Source: Opitutia bacterium (lineage in GTDB: Bacteria; Verrucomicrobiota; Verrucomicrobiia; Opitutales; Opitutaceae). From it: DNA of 64,000 nt. Shown here piece after piece: positions 35,056 to 44,095 of this stretch (its first letter is position 1; each line of letters starts with the position of its first letter). Location: the NCBI GenBank assembly GCA_016187925.1, contig JACPIS010000010.1, positions 1 to 64,000 of the forward strand, read 5' to 3'. Made by a program: the position numbers and the translations under genes. The notes beneath the pieces were generated by a model. It made no database searches. It saw only the letters and a list, made by a program, of their open reading frames with translations, and was not told where the DNA came from.

Positions 35056-36149
35056 AAAATCGTTCGGCTGCCGGTCAGACCCGCTGGCAGATCTTCCCGG
35101 TTCACCATCAGGGGATCGCAGATGAAGTCCCGGCCGCGCCGATTGCGCATCGGGCTCCAGCCGGCGTTCCAAGGGATGAAAAAGGTGGTGCGGGGGAAAT
35201 GGCGGCGCACGGAGGGCAACAGGCGGCCGTAGTCGAAATCGCCCGGCGGGAACCCGCTCCCGTGCGGGCCGAATTCCGCAAAACCGAAAGGCTTGGTCCG
35301 CCGCGCCACCCGCTCGTAACCCTGGAAGTGCTTCCGGTCGACGTGGTCGCCGTACGCATCGAGTCCGGTAACGTCCACGTAGTGGTCGCCGGGATAGTAA
35401 TCGCCGGCATTCCCACCGTAGTTCGGACTGAACACCCACAGCAGGTTGTCGAGGCGCTTGGTCCGGCTGAAGTAGTCGAACATGTGCCGCCAGACCCGAA
35501 TGAAAATCCGGGGCGGCTTTCCGCCCCACCAGAACCAAGGGCCGTTCATTTCGTGGAGCGGCCGCCACAACACCACCACGCCGGCGTCGCGCAGTTCCGC
35601 CAGCGCCCCGGCGAGCTCGTCGAGTTGCCGCATCCAACGCCGGTGCGTCGCGGTGCCCCGCCGCAACAGGGAGGCCAGATCGACTCCCTGGTCGCGAAGG
35701 CCGCCGCCACGCGGATTGGCCGGGTTGTAGCAATGGGCGCTGATCGTCACGAGTCCTCCGGCCCGCCATTGTTTGAGGGCGACGCGATTGGGCGCGCGCG
35801 GGTGCAGGTTGTCGTGACGGACCAGATCGAAGCGGTTGAGCGCGATGGCGCTGATGAACTGCTGGGTGGTGAGTCTCCGGCCGTCGCGGGTGGAGAACTC
35901 GGCGTAATCGACGCCCAGCACCGCCGGCCACCGGCCCGACAACCGGTGAAACTCGTTCGCCTGGCGCCAGGAGGCCAGCCGGCCGAAGTTGGTGAACTGG
36001 CCGGAGAGGATCCGACCGCGCGCACGCGCCTCCAAACTTCTCAGGTAATGCAGAACCTCCCGAGTGCACGGGGTCGCGGCCGGGTTGGCGGGTTCGGTGA
36101 CATGACCCCGGCGTGGAACGGAGCCGTGGGATGTCGTCTGGTGGTTCAT
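35052..36149 (-). CDS. Glycoside hydrolase family 26, beta-mannanase-like
   Basis: This 365-residue protein shows the GH26 hallmark WRPLHEMNGPWFWWGG with acid/base Glu200, and nucleophile Glu292 in GFAEFGPHG. YYPGDHYVDVTGLDAYG is another typical GH26 strand. GH26 enzymes are mostly endo-beta-1,4-mannanases, and the mannose-rich setting agrees. The chosen ATG at 36149 (MNHQTTSHGSVPRRGHV) gives no signal peptide; the frame extends to 36254, overlapping the isomerase gene, and that extension is not a signal peptide either. A cytoplasmic mannanase would be unusual, so an oligosaccharide-acting GH26 is possible. It lies 7 bases after the sugar isomerase and overlaps the next gene by 4 bases. Confidence 0.88.
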   Translation of the reverse strand: MNHQTTSHGSVPRRGHVTEPANPAATPCTREVLHYLRSLEARARGRILSGQFTNFGRLASWRQANEFHRLSGRWPAVLGVDYAEFSTRDGRRLTTQQFISAIALNRFDLVRHDNLHPRAPNRVALKQWRAGGLVTISAHCYNPANPRGGGLRDQGVDLASLLRRGTATHRRWMRQLDELAGALAELRDAGVVVLWRPLHEMNGPWFWWGGKPPRIFIRVWRHMFDYFSRTKRLDNLLWVFSPNYGGNAGDYYPGDHYVDVTGLDAYGDHVDRKHFQGYERVARRTKPFGFAEFGPHGSGFPPGDFDYGRLLPSVRRHFPRTTFFIPWNAGWSPMRNRRGRDFICDPLMVNREDLPAGLTGSRTIL

Positions 36150-36156
36150 CAGAGTC

Positions 36157-37038
36157 TCAGCAGTTGCGTCTTGGATGCGGCAGTCCGGCGAGCAGCTTTT
36201 GCACGTACGGCACCTCCCGCCGATAATACTTGAACAGGTTGGCACCCGAGACATGCGGCTCCAGTGTCAGCCAGCCTGCATAACCGTCGCGGTGCAGCGC
36301 CCGGATCATCGCCTCCACGTTGAAGGCGGCGTCCGGCAGCGGCACGTAGCTGATGAAGTCGCGGTTGGTATCGCGCATGGGATAACCCTTGCGGATGCCG
36401 GGTCGGCCCGGGTGGTACTCGCAACCGCCCTTGAGATGAACGTAGCGGATGTGCCGGCGGATCGTCGTGTAGGCGTGCGGGAAGGGCTCGATCCCGGCGT
36501 GGTAGTAGTTGCACGGATCGTACTCGGTGCCGAGCCCGACCGAATCAACCGACTCGACGGCCGCCGCAACCTGCTCGGGCAGGCCGGACTCGTCGTGCGC
36601 CTCGTTCTCCAGCGTGATGACAACGCCTTTCGCGCGCGCGTACTCGGCCGCGGGTCGAGCCGCCGCAGCCCAAAGCGAAAGCGGAATGCCGACGCTGTAT
36701 GTGTTGACCACGGCAGCCCCGAGGGTCGTCGCGGCGTCGACCGCCCCCATGAGGGCGGCGGTGTAGTTGCGCGCGCCGCCGGAGGCGAAACAGAAGGGGG
36801 CCGCGCGGAAACCGAGGGTTACACAGGCGCAGGTGATGCCGCGTTGGCGCAGGAGGTCCGCCGCGCCTTCGACATCGCGCTTCTCGTAGCGCTGCTCGTC
36901 CTCCTTTCCCTTCCCCTTTCCGGGAATGTTCCAAGGCCAAAGTTCGATGGCGGTGACCTCGAGCCTATCCAGCACGTCCAGAATCCGGGACAAGACATGT
37001 GTACGAGCAAGCTGCTGACCGTTGATGGCGAGTTTCAT
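36157..37038 (-). CDS. Sugar phosphate isomerase/epimerase (xylose-isomerase-like TIM barrel)
   Basis: This 293-residue protein belongs to the AP-endonuclease-2-type TIM barrels. Features are AIELWPWNIPG early on, a metal-ligand Glu in VVITLENEAHDESG, EYDPCNYYHAG, and IRYVHLKGG with the metal-ligand His. The start at 37038 (MKLAINGQQLARTHVLSRIL) gives the family-length protein and overlaps the stop of the oxidoreductase gene by ATGA. It is cytoplasmic. Pairing of this isomerase family with a Gfo/Idh dehydrogenase is very common in sugar-catabolic operons of this bacterial group, where the two often process an oxidised sugar. The actual substrate is unknown. Confidence 0.85.
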   Translation of the reverse strand: MKLAINGQQLARTHVLSRILDVLDRLEVTAIELWPWNIPGKGKGKEDEQRYEKRDVEGAADLLRQRGITCACVTLGFRAAPFCFASGGARNYTAALMGAVDAATTLGAAVVNTYSVGIPLSLWAAAARPAAEYARAKGVVITLENEAHDESGLPEQVAAAVESVDSVGLGTEYDPCNYYHAGIEPFPHAYTTIRRHIRYVHLKGGCEYHPGRPGIRKGYPMRDTNRDFISYVPLPDAAFNVEAMIRALHRDGYAGWLTLEPHVSGANLFKYYRREVPYVQKLLAGLPHPRRNC

Positions 37039-38159
37039 GGCGAAGAGAAGCGGGCAAGCGCAGCGCTGGCGGTCTCGACCGGAAAACCCACGGCATCGCG
37101 GCGCAAGGTATCGAGCAGCAGCGCGTCGGCGAGTGCGTCCTCGGGCGAGGGGCTCCACGAGCCACCGGTGAGCAAGGCGGCCGAGAAGTGCTCGAACTCC
37201 CGCCGGTAGTTGTCGAAGTGCGGAATCCGGACGTCGTTCCGGGTATCCAGCACCAGATCGATGTCCTTGCCTTGGCAGGTGAGGCAGGCGCCAGGCGTCT
37301 GCCGGAAGGCCTGGTCCAAGACCACCAGGCCCGTCGAGCCGTAGAAACGGATGACGCTGGCGTTGTGGGAAAAGGTGGTGACGAAGGTGCCGGGCGTGCC
37401 CTGCTCCGTGCGGAAACAGGCCAGCGTGCTGTCGCGCACCGCGGCCCCGTCCGGTGCGACGGTGTCGCAGTTCACCGGCCAGAGCTGCGCGATGCGCTCG
37501 CCGAGAATTTCCCGGATGCCGAAGGCTAGATAGACGCCGATGTCGAGGAGCGGCCCGCCACCCAGCGAATCCGTCCAGCGCCAGCCACCGGGCGCGCCCG
37601 GCGGATATGAATCGAGGCAGCAATAGGAGAAGTGAGCGTCGACGTGGGTCACCTTGCCGATTGCGCCACCTTGGACGAGTTCGACGGCCTTCCGGAACGG
37701 ATCGCTGAAGCGAGACATGTAACCAGTCATGAGCGGCACGTCGTGTTGGCGGGCGGCGTGGATCATGCCGGCGACCTCCTCCGCGGAGCGCCCCAGTGGT
37801 TTTTCGCAGAGGATCGACTTGCCGGCCTGCGCCGCGGCAATCACCGCCCCGGCGTGCAGTCCGGTCGGCAACGCGATGTAAACGGCATCCACGTCCGGGT
37901 CCGCGAAAAGGCTGGCTGCATCCGGATGGGGCCTCAGGCCGGTCACGCCAGCGTCGGCCGCCAAACCGAGGGCCAGGGAGCGACGAGCGGGCAGGACGTC
38001 GGCAACGGCAACCAGCCGGACGCCGGAGGCGGCGAGGAGCGCGGGCACGGTCTTGTCGATGGCGATCTGGCCGCAACCGACCACACCCCAGCGGATGACC
38101 TTACTCTTCCGCCGGGAACGTCTCTTCCCGATCACATCGGACGTTTTTTGGGCTGCCAT
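37035..38159 (-). CDS. Gfo/Idh/MocA family oxidoreductase
   Basis: This 374-residue dehydrogenase has the nucleotide-binding motif IRWGVVGCGQIAIDKTVPAL after a short basic leader (MAAQKTSDVIGKRRSRRKSK). The conserved ILCEKPLGRS follows near residue 115, then GGGPLLDIGVYL near residue 200. The basic leader is not a signal peptide. A start at an internal codon is possible, since the leader is atypical. It is translationally coupled to the downstream isomerase through an ATGA overlap, and lies 32 bases after the GH14-like gene. A role in cytoplasmic oxidation of a released sugar is likely; the sugar is unknown. Confidence 0.87.
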   Translation of the reverse strand: MAAQKTSDVIGKRRSRRKSKVIRWGVVGCGQIAIDKTVPALLAASGVRLVAVADVLPARRSLALGLAADAGVTGLRPHPDAASLFADPDVDAVYIALPTGLHAGAVIAAAQAGKSILCEKPLGRSAEEVAGMIHAARQHDVPLMTGYMSRFSDPFRKAVELVQGGAIGKVTHVDAHFSYCCLDSYPPGAPGGWRWTDSLGGGPLLDIGVYLAFGIREILGERIAQLWPVNCDTVAPDGAAVRDSTLACFRTEQGTPGTFVTTFSHNASVIRFYGSTGLVVLDQAFRQTPGACLTCQGKDIDLVLDTRNDVRIPHFDNYRREFEHFSAALLTGGSWSPSPEDALADALLLDTLRRDAVGFPVETASAALARFSSP

Positions 38160-38191
38160 TGGGTGATGACTGAACGGGCGCCGGGTGCAGG

Positions 38192-40207
38192 TCAGTGCAG
38201 GGTGATCGACTTGGCCGGAACCTCGACCGGCTTGCCGCCGATCTGGATCGTCTGGCTGGTCGCCTGGAGATTGAGCACCCACAGGCCGGCGGCGGTCTGG
38301 ACTTTGTAGACGTCGGGCACATCGAGATTCAGCGTCGGAGGCTCCTGCTTGAGTTTCCCCTCGGCGATGCAGCGGCGCAGGCTGTCGCGGAGGAAGCGCA
38401 ACGGGAGCTGCTTCGCCGTGACCCAGCTCATCTCCTGCACCTTCAAGTCCATGGGGCCAAAGTAGGCATAGACCTGGCCGGCCCCGAGCGGATGACGCCA
38501 GGCAACTCCGAGTTGGTCGGAATATTCCATGCCCAGCAGAATCTCGCAGTCCTTCGTCTGGCCGGTCAGTGCAACCGTCCCAAAGAGGTCGGTCAGCGGG
38601 GCGATCGAGGGATAGGCCTTCGGATCGCGGACCTTGATCAGATTGATACCGGTCATCTCATCCGCCTCGGGCGTGAGCCCGAGAAGACTGTCGTAGCCCC
38701 CCTTGTGGCCATCGAGGTCCGTGCCGCGGGAAGAGAAGAAGAACGCGATGCCGCCACCCTTGACCCAGTCGCGGATGCGCTCGAGGACATCCGCGGCCAG
38801 GGACTTGTTGTTGTAGACGAGGAGCAGCCGCTTGTCCTTGAGCGCGCCGTCGCGGATCAGCCGGTCGTCCACGAAATCGTAGTCGACGAAACGCCGGATC
38901 GCGCTGGCGATGTCCCCAAGGTCGTTCCGGTCGTACCACTGGTCCGTCATCAGCGGATTGGACTGGTAGACCGCGACGTCGAGCTGCGGCTGCTGGACGC
39001 GCATCAGCTCCCGGTAGTGGAGGTAGTGCAGGCCGCTGGGCCCGGGGGCGTAGGTGCCGTCGGGCTGCTTGGCGACCATGTCGCCGGTCATATAGGTGAA
39101 GAGCTGGCGGGCGCCGCTGGTGAGGGCATTGAACTGCCGGCCGAGGATGCCGTCGGGCGTGACGATGGCCGCCGGTTCGTTGCCGAAGTAGGCGCCGTAG
39201 AACCGGCCCGCCGAAGCCACCATGCGGGTCAGGCGGACGTTGCTCGGATAGGAGCTCGCCTCGTTGGTGACACGGACACCGGCCCCGTACTTGGCTGCGA
39301 TCTTGGCCTGGGCGCTGAAGTCGGCGCCGTGCTCGGGCGCCATGTCGCCGCCGGTGCAGAGGTAGATGTCGGTGCCGGGAAAAAGCTCCCGGGTCGTGCT
39401 CAGCCAGAATTCCGACCAATCGGTCATCGCGCCGCGATACCAGGCGAGCATTTCCTGCCAGGCGCGCTCGGACGGAGCATGGCTGGGCAGGAAGGGATGG
39501 ATTTCGCTGAACGTGGCGTAACGCGTCAGCCAAGCGTGGTTGAGCTCATTCACGCCTCCCGGGTAGAGCTGGCGCAGGTGTGTCTGGAAATCCGCGACGG
39601 CCAGCGCGTCGCCGCACCAGTAGCCGTAATGCGAGTGATAGGCGCCGGGCCAGTTGCCGATGGCCGAGTAGATGGCCTCGCCGTAATCGCCGGTGATGCC
39701 GATGTTCACCGACTCCAGCACGCCCATCGGGCGGTAGTGCTCGGCGAATTTCCGCAGGTAGTCGCGCACGTACCCCTTGAGCTTGGGCGACCAGAGCGAC
39801 GGCATGCCGCCGTCCCGATCGTGGTCGAGACAGCGGTACATCGTGATTTCCGGATCCTTCCGGACAAACTCGGGCGTCGCATACCATGGGCCCGCAATGA
39901 CGAATGGAACCCATTTGAGTCCGTACTTCTGGTAGAGCCGGACTTCGGCATCGTATTCCGACCAGTTGAGCACCCCGGGTGTTTTCTCGACCTTGTTCCA
40001 GTAGATGTAGGTTTGGATGCTGGTCACGCCCAGCTGCTTTAACACGGCCAGCTTGGCCTCGGCGTCGACCTTGTCGTCCGGAATCCACGAGTTGATGGTG
40101 ATCGCCATGGGCGCACCGGCGTTGGCGGCGGGCTCGGCCGCGCGGGGGACGGCCGCCCAAGCGAGGAAGTTCAGGAGCAGCAGGAGGAGGAGTCGGATGG
40201 ATTTCAT
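38192..40207 (-). CDS. Secreted GH14/GH42-like TIM-barrel glycoside hydrolase
   Basis: This 671-residue protein has a signal peptide with a long leucine run (MKSIRLLLLLLLNFLAWAA). The barrel begins AITINSWIPDDKVDAEAKLAVLKQLG and includes YIYWNKVEKTPGVLNWSEYD, as in GH42/GH14 enzymes. NIGITGDYGEAIYS resembles the GPAGELRYPS acid segment of beta-amylases, making its Glu the best acid/base candidate. The C-terminal third looks like a glutamine-amidotransferase-like trimerisation domain (VDYDFVDDRLIRDGALKDKRLLLVYNNKS), as in GH42. The specificity cannot be read. It is the sixth gene of the 48426-31129 operon, 33 bases after the symporter. Confidence 0.72.
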   Translation of the reverse strand: MKSIRLLLLLLLNFLAWAAVPRAAEPAANAGAPMAITINSWIPDDKVDAEAKLAVLKQLGVTSIQTYIYWNKVEKTPGVLNWSEYDAEVRLYQKYGLKWVPFVIAGPWYATPEFVRKDPEITMYRCLDHDRDGGMPSLWSPKLKGYVRDYLRKFAEHYRPMGVLESVNIGITGDYGEAIYSAIGNWPGAYHSHYGYWCGDALAVADFQTHLRQLYPGGVNELNHAWLTRYATFSEIHPFLPSHAPSERAWQEMLAWYRGAMTDWSEFWLSTTRELFPGTDIYLCTGGDMAPEHGADFSAQAKIAAKYGAGVRVTNEASSYPSNVRLTRMVASAGRFYGAYFGNEPAAIVTPDGILGRQFNALTSGARQLFTYMTGDMVAKQPDGTYAPGPSGLHYLHYRELMRVQQPQLDVAVYQSNPLMTDQWYDRNDLGDIASAIRRFVDYDFVDDRLIRDGALKDKRLLLVYNNKSLAADVLERIRDWVKGGGIAFFFSSRGTDLDGHKGGYDSLLGLTPEADEMTGINLIKVRDPKAYPSIAPLTDLFGTVALTGQTKDCEILLGMEYSDQLGVAWRHPLGAGQVYAYFGPMDLKVQEMSWVTAKQLPLRFLRDSLRRCIAEGKLKQEPPTLNLDVPDVYKVQTAAGLWVLNLQATSQTIQIGGKPVEVPAKSITLH

Positions 40208-40240
40208 GAAAGCAGGAAAAGAGAGTTCAGCTGGGCGTTG

Positions 40241-42232
40241 TCAGGGAGCGTCGGGATCGGTGGCCAGCTCCCCCTGACGGTGGAACGGGCTGCCCTGCAG
40301 GAGCGGGCGCCACCAGAAGACAAACATGCCGCCGGCCCCGATGAGAAAGAGCGGCAGCGTGCACCAGAACGCGGTGTACGATTTGATCACGAGTTCCATG
40401 GGCAGGAGGAAAAGCGTGACCTGCCAGAGCAGCGTGAAAGGAACGGCAATGATGTCGTTGCGGTTCTCGCGATCCATGGCCACGCGCTCCTCGCCCGTGA
40501 TTTCACTGTGCAGCGGTCGCCACCAGCCGAAGGGACGCGTCGTCCGGTAGAAGTGGCGTAACACCGGCATCGGGGTCGGCGCGGTCAGCAGCGAGGCGCC
40601 GATGGTGCCGACGAAGGACAGACAGGTGGTGAAGAGAAACTGGGTCGTCTCCGGCAGGTGCGGGTAGAAGATGCGCTGCAGCACGGCGCCGAGCGCGCCG
40701 AGGATGCAGCCGCCAGCCGTGCCCCAGGCATTGCAGCGCCACCAGTACAGGCGCAGAAGCCCGGGTGCGAGCTGACCGGCCATGAGGCTCATGATGATCC
40801 AGCCCCACAGGTCGTTGATGCTGCTGGCCGCGACACCGAAGTAGAAACCGAGCAGGACGATCGCAAGCGTGGCGACATAAGAAGCCACCAGCAGTTCGCG
40901 GGTGGACGCCTTCGGCCGGAGGAACGCCTGGTAGATGTCCTTCACGAAGTAGGCGCAACTGCCGTTCACCATGCCGTTCTTGCACGACATCATCGCGGCG
41001 AACATGGCCACCACGATCAGACCGCGGAGGCCGTTGGGCACGAGGTTCAGAAGCACGGCCGGCAGAATCTGCTCCGGATTCACCGTGCCTTGGTAGCCGA
41101 TGAGAGGGAGTTTCGCGGCCCAGTCAGTGCCGAGGACCGAGCGCAGGCCCTGGACCAGTTCCGGCGGGAACTTGTCCGGCGAGTTGACGATCTCGGCGGT
41201 CAGGTCGTGCCAGTGCGCCGCGGTCGTCTGCGGCGCGTACTGGCGGATCACTTCGGCGGCGTGCTGCAAGACGGACGTGTCCGGGTAGAGCGCGTGGACG
41301 AGATGGATGCCCATGACGGCGAAGCCCATCATCAGCGGCCAGCGGAACATGGTCATCAGCGCCTGCTGGAAGGACTGCAGGCCGCAATCGCGGTCGCTGC
41401 GCGCACCGAAATAGCGCGCCTCGGCGCCTGTGCCCAGACCCCCCAGCGTGTGGCGCATCAGATAGAACGCGGCCATCAGGATCACCGGCGAATACGCCTC
41501 ATAGCCTGGTGGCATCGGGGTTTGCCACGCCGGCAAAGCGTTCGTCCAGTCCGGATTGCCCGTCACCTGTGCGGCGACGGCGGACAGGCTGGCCGTGTCC
41601 GGCACGCTGTGCCAGGCCATGAACCCGATGATAACGCAGGTGATCATGATGATGACACCCTGCACGAGGTCGGTGAGCACCACGCCGTAGAAACCGGAAC
41701 TGACCGTATAGAGGGTCGTCAGCGTCACCAGCGCCAGCGTCGTGTAGAGCGGAGGGAACGGGAAGAACGTGCCGAGGAAGAGGCTCGCACCGCGCACGAG
41801 GTAGGCGAGCATCATGACGGCGGTGGTGATGGTCATGACGGCGCCGAACACGCGCATGCCCTGCGCGACCTTGTTATCACCAAAGCGGTAGATGCCCCAC
41901 TCCGCCCCCGTCATGCAGCCGGAACGCCGGTGCCATTTCCCGGTGTACACGATCATGAAGGCGAGGATCAGCACCGCGCCGCCCCGGAACTCGATGAAGA
42001 GGCCGCGCGGCCCGAGCATGTACAGGAACGATGTGATGAGCATCGTGCCGGTGAGATCGAACCAGTTGGCCATGCCCATCACCCCGAGGAGGTACCACGG
42101 CACGGAGCGTCCCCCGAGAAAGTAGTGGTCGATGCTGGAGCTGGCCCGGCGGCTCATCACGAGCCCCATGACGATACTCAGACTGAGATAGCCGGCGATG
42201 ATGACGTAGTCGATGGTGGCGAGGGAATGCAT
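40241..42232 (-). CDS. Sodium:solute symporter (SSS family), paralogue
   Basis: This 663-residue membrane protein is collinear with the symporter at 24114-26078. It shares the same start, the same YFLGGRSVPWYLLGVMGMANWFD and VVAMFAAMMSCKNGMVN motifs, and the same large soluble loop (DLTAEIVNSPDKFPPELVQ). Differences cluster in the middle helices, which could alter substrate choice. It has about 13-15 hydrophobic segments and should be a Na+-driven sugar or oligosaccharide importer. It lies 48 bases after the GxGYxYP gene and 33 bases before the GH14-like gene. Having one copy in each of the two big operons suggests two related uptake substrates. Confidence 0.92.
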   Translation of the reverse strand: MHSLATIDYVIIAGYLSLSIVMGLVMSRRASSSIDHYFLGGRSVPWYLLGVMGMANWFDLTGTMLITSFLYMLGPRGLFIEFRGGAVLILAFMIVYTGKWHRRSGCMTGAEWGIYRFGDNKVAQGMRVFGAVMTITTAVMMLAYLVRGASLFLGTFFPFPPLYTTLALVTLTTLYTVSSGFYGVVLTDLVQGVIIMITCVIIGFMAWHSVPDTASLSAVAAQVTGNPDWTNALPAWQTPMPPGYEAYSPVILMAAFYLMRHTLGGLGTGAEARYFGARSDRDCGLQSFQQALMTMFRWPLMMGFAVMGIHLVHALYPDTSVLQHAAEVIRQYAPQTTAAHWHDLTAEIVNSPDKFPPELVQGLRSVLGTDWAAKLPLIGYQGTVNPEQILPAVLLNLVPNGLRGLIVVAMFAAMMSCKNGMVNGSCAYFVKDIYQAFLRPKASTRELLVASYVATLAIVLLGFYFGVAASSINDLWGWIIMSLMAGQLAPGLLRLYWWRCNAWGTAGGCILGALGAVLQRIFYPHLPETTQFLFTTCLSFVGTIGASLLTAPTPMPVLRHFYRTTRPFGWWRPLHSEITGEERVAMDRENRNDIIAVPFTLLWQVTLFLLPMELVIKSYTAFWCTLPLFLIGAGGMFVFWWRPLLQGSPFHRQGELATDPDAP

Positions 42233-42280
42233 GGCGTGGAAATGAGGTCCGTCGGACGGAAGGGCGGAGGGTGGTTAGGA

Positions 42281-44095
42281 TTAGGGAACACTGAATTGGG
42301 AAGGCTGCTTTCGCTCCAGGTGCTCTTGGGCGAGAGCGAAAAAGGTGTGCGGGTCCAAGACTTCGAAATCCAATTCCGGGTGTTTGCGGCGCAGCGTGGC
42401 CAGCATGTCGCGGACGGCGGCGGGGTTTACCCAGACGAAGCGGAACAGGTGGAAGGCCGGCACCTTGCCGCCACCCCGTTGGGCGATGGCGTTGGCGACG
42501 ATGTCGGCGGTCTTCTCGGCGCCGGGAAATTCGTTGGCATCGTTGATGAGTTCGAGGATCGGCATGTCCTTCCAGACCTGCGGCGTAGGGCGGTCGCCGC
42601 GGTTGGCATGATAGTCCCAGACGAGCGTGCCGAAGCCGTCGGGAGCAAACTGGCGGTAGGCATCCTTCACCGCGGCGGTCGGCGGCGACCAATCGAGCAC
42701 CATCGGCGCGATCGTCATGCTGGCTTCGCGGAAATAGGTCTGATTGTGCCGCACAAACAGCGGCAGATGCTCCGGCCGGATGCGGTTCGGGTTGAAATAG
42801 CCGGCGGCGGTGGCGTCGGCGGTGAACGTGTCCGCGGGCGAAGCGGTTTCGTAGAAATACGCGATCAGGTCGGGAAAGGTGTCGAGCAGGTTGGGGTTGA
42901 GCCCCCACGCCAGCGGCAGCTTGCCGCGATCGGTGTTGTCCCAGTTTTTTGGCAGAAAGTCGTAGAGCACATAGGCCGAGTCGTAGTCGGCCATCAGGAA
43001 GCAGAGATAATTCTTGTTCTCGATCCGCTGCGCGCGCGCGGCACGGGCCTGCCTGAGCGGCGCGCGCGGCGCCTGGCTGTGCAGCGACTGGTTGTAGCAG
43101 TCGCTCGACGAGGTGTTCTGATAGACGTTGTAGGGGGAAATCAGCCACACCGTCTCCCATTCCGTCGGCACGGGCTCATGCTTGCTCACCCGGCCGCCTT
43201 CGCTGGTGTATTTGCTGAATTCAAAGAAGCCGGTCATCTCCGTCATGTGCCGGCCGGCCGACCGGCGCAGGGTCTCTTCCAGGATCATCCTGTACGTTTC
43301 CAGATCGAGTCCGGGCCGCTGGCCCGGATCATCCGCCGGCGGTTCGTCGCCCCAGGGCGAAAGATCGAACACAAATGACCGGTTCTTCACCGCCCAGTCC
43401 CGCGTGACGACGTAGCCGACATCGCCCTTCTCCCGCGCGAACCAAGAATCATGGAACAGGCAAAGCAGCCGGGGGGAACACAGGCCCTTGGCGAGGTATT
43501 CGCGAAAGGCCCAGCGATAGGCGTCGTTCTTCTTGCTGCCGGTTTCCGCACCGGTGAACCGGCCGCGCAAATCCTCAAGGACGGGCAGGTGCCAGGCCGC
43601 AAGGTACCGGCCAGCCAACTCTGGGCTGAGGACCACCCCTTCGCGCACCCCGGCGATGGTCGTCGCGACGTTCAGGGTGGCTGGCACAGCCGGGTCCCAG
43701 ATAACGGCACCCTTCAGCTTTTCGCCCGCCAGTCGGACCAGCGCATCCAGTCCCGCCACGGCCACGCGGGGACGGCCTTCCAGCCAGCGCCCCTCCTTCG
43801 ACAAAAGATCCAGCCAGTATTGTGGCCGGGTGTTTTTGTCCGACAGGACATAAAGCCGAGGCACCTCCCGGTTGATAATACCCTGCAGGCAGGCCACCGC
43901 CACCGATTCGTCATAGGAAGTGGTCGTACCCTGGTGCGAGAGAGTGTAAGTATAGAGAGGCTCCCGCGCAGGAGCCGACTGACCATGATCGGTCTCCGCC
44001 GCTGTGACACCGGAACCAAGTCCAACGAGCAACGCCACGAGGCCGCCAAGCCAGCGGCGCCGCGTGCGAACGGGGAGATGCCTCACGCGGTTCAT
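42281..44095 (-). CDS. Secreted GxGYxYP-domain putative glycoside hydrolase
   Basis: This 604-residue protein fits the GxGYxYP family, which is a putative glycosidase domain with no settled activity. Support comes from the N-terminal YDESVAVACLQGIINREVPRLYVL, which is the usual opening of this family. It is also supported by the mid-protein WGLNPNLLDTFPDLIAYFYETAS and DATAAGYFNP segments. A signal peptide is likely after a basic N terminus (VRTRRRWLGGLVALLVGLGSGVTAAE). Its ATG overlaps the stop of the GH38 gene by 4 bases, so the two are coupled. The partner of the alpha-mannosidase by position, it is a candidate for a new activity on mannosides. Confidence 0.72.
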   Translation of the reverse strand: MNRVRHLPVRTRRRWLGGLVALLVGLGSGVTAAETDHGQSAPAREPLYTYTLSHQGTTTSYDESVAVACLQGIINREVPRLYVLSDKNTRPQYWLDLLSKEGRWLEGRPRVAVAGLDALVRLAGEKLKGAVIWDPAVPATLNVATTIAGVREGVVLSPELAGRYLAAWHLPVLEDLRGRFTGAETGSKKNDAYRWAFREYLAKGLCSPRLLCLFHDSWFAREKGDVGYVVTRDWAVKNRSFVFDLSPWGDEPPADDPGQRPGLDLETYRMILEETLRRSAGRHMTEMTGFFEFSKYTSEGGRVSKHEPVPTEWETVWLISPYNVYQNTSSSDCYNQSLHSQAPRAPLRQARAARAQRIENKNYLCFLMADYDSAYVLYDFLPKNWDNTDRGKLPLAWGLNPNLLDTFPDLIAYFYETASPADTFTADATAAGYFNPNRIRPEHLPLFVRHNQTYFREASMTIAPMVLDWSPPTAAVKDAYRQFAPDGFGTLVWDYHANRGDRPTPQVWKDMPILELINDANEFPGAEKTADIVANAIAQRGGGKVPAFHLFRFVWVNPAAVRDMLATLRRKHPELDFEVLDPHTFFALAQEHLERKQPSQFSVP

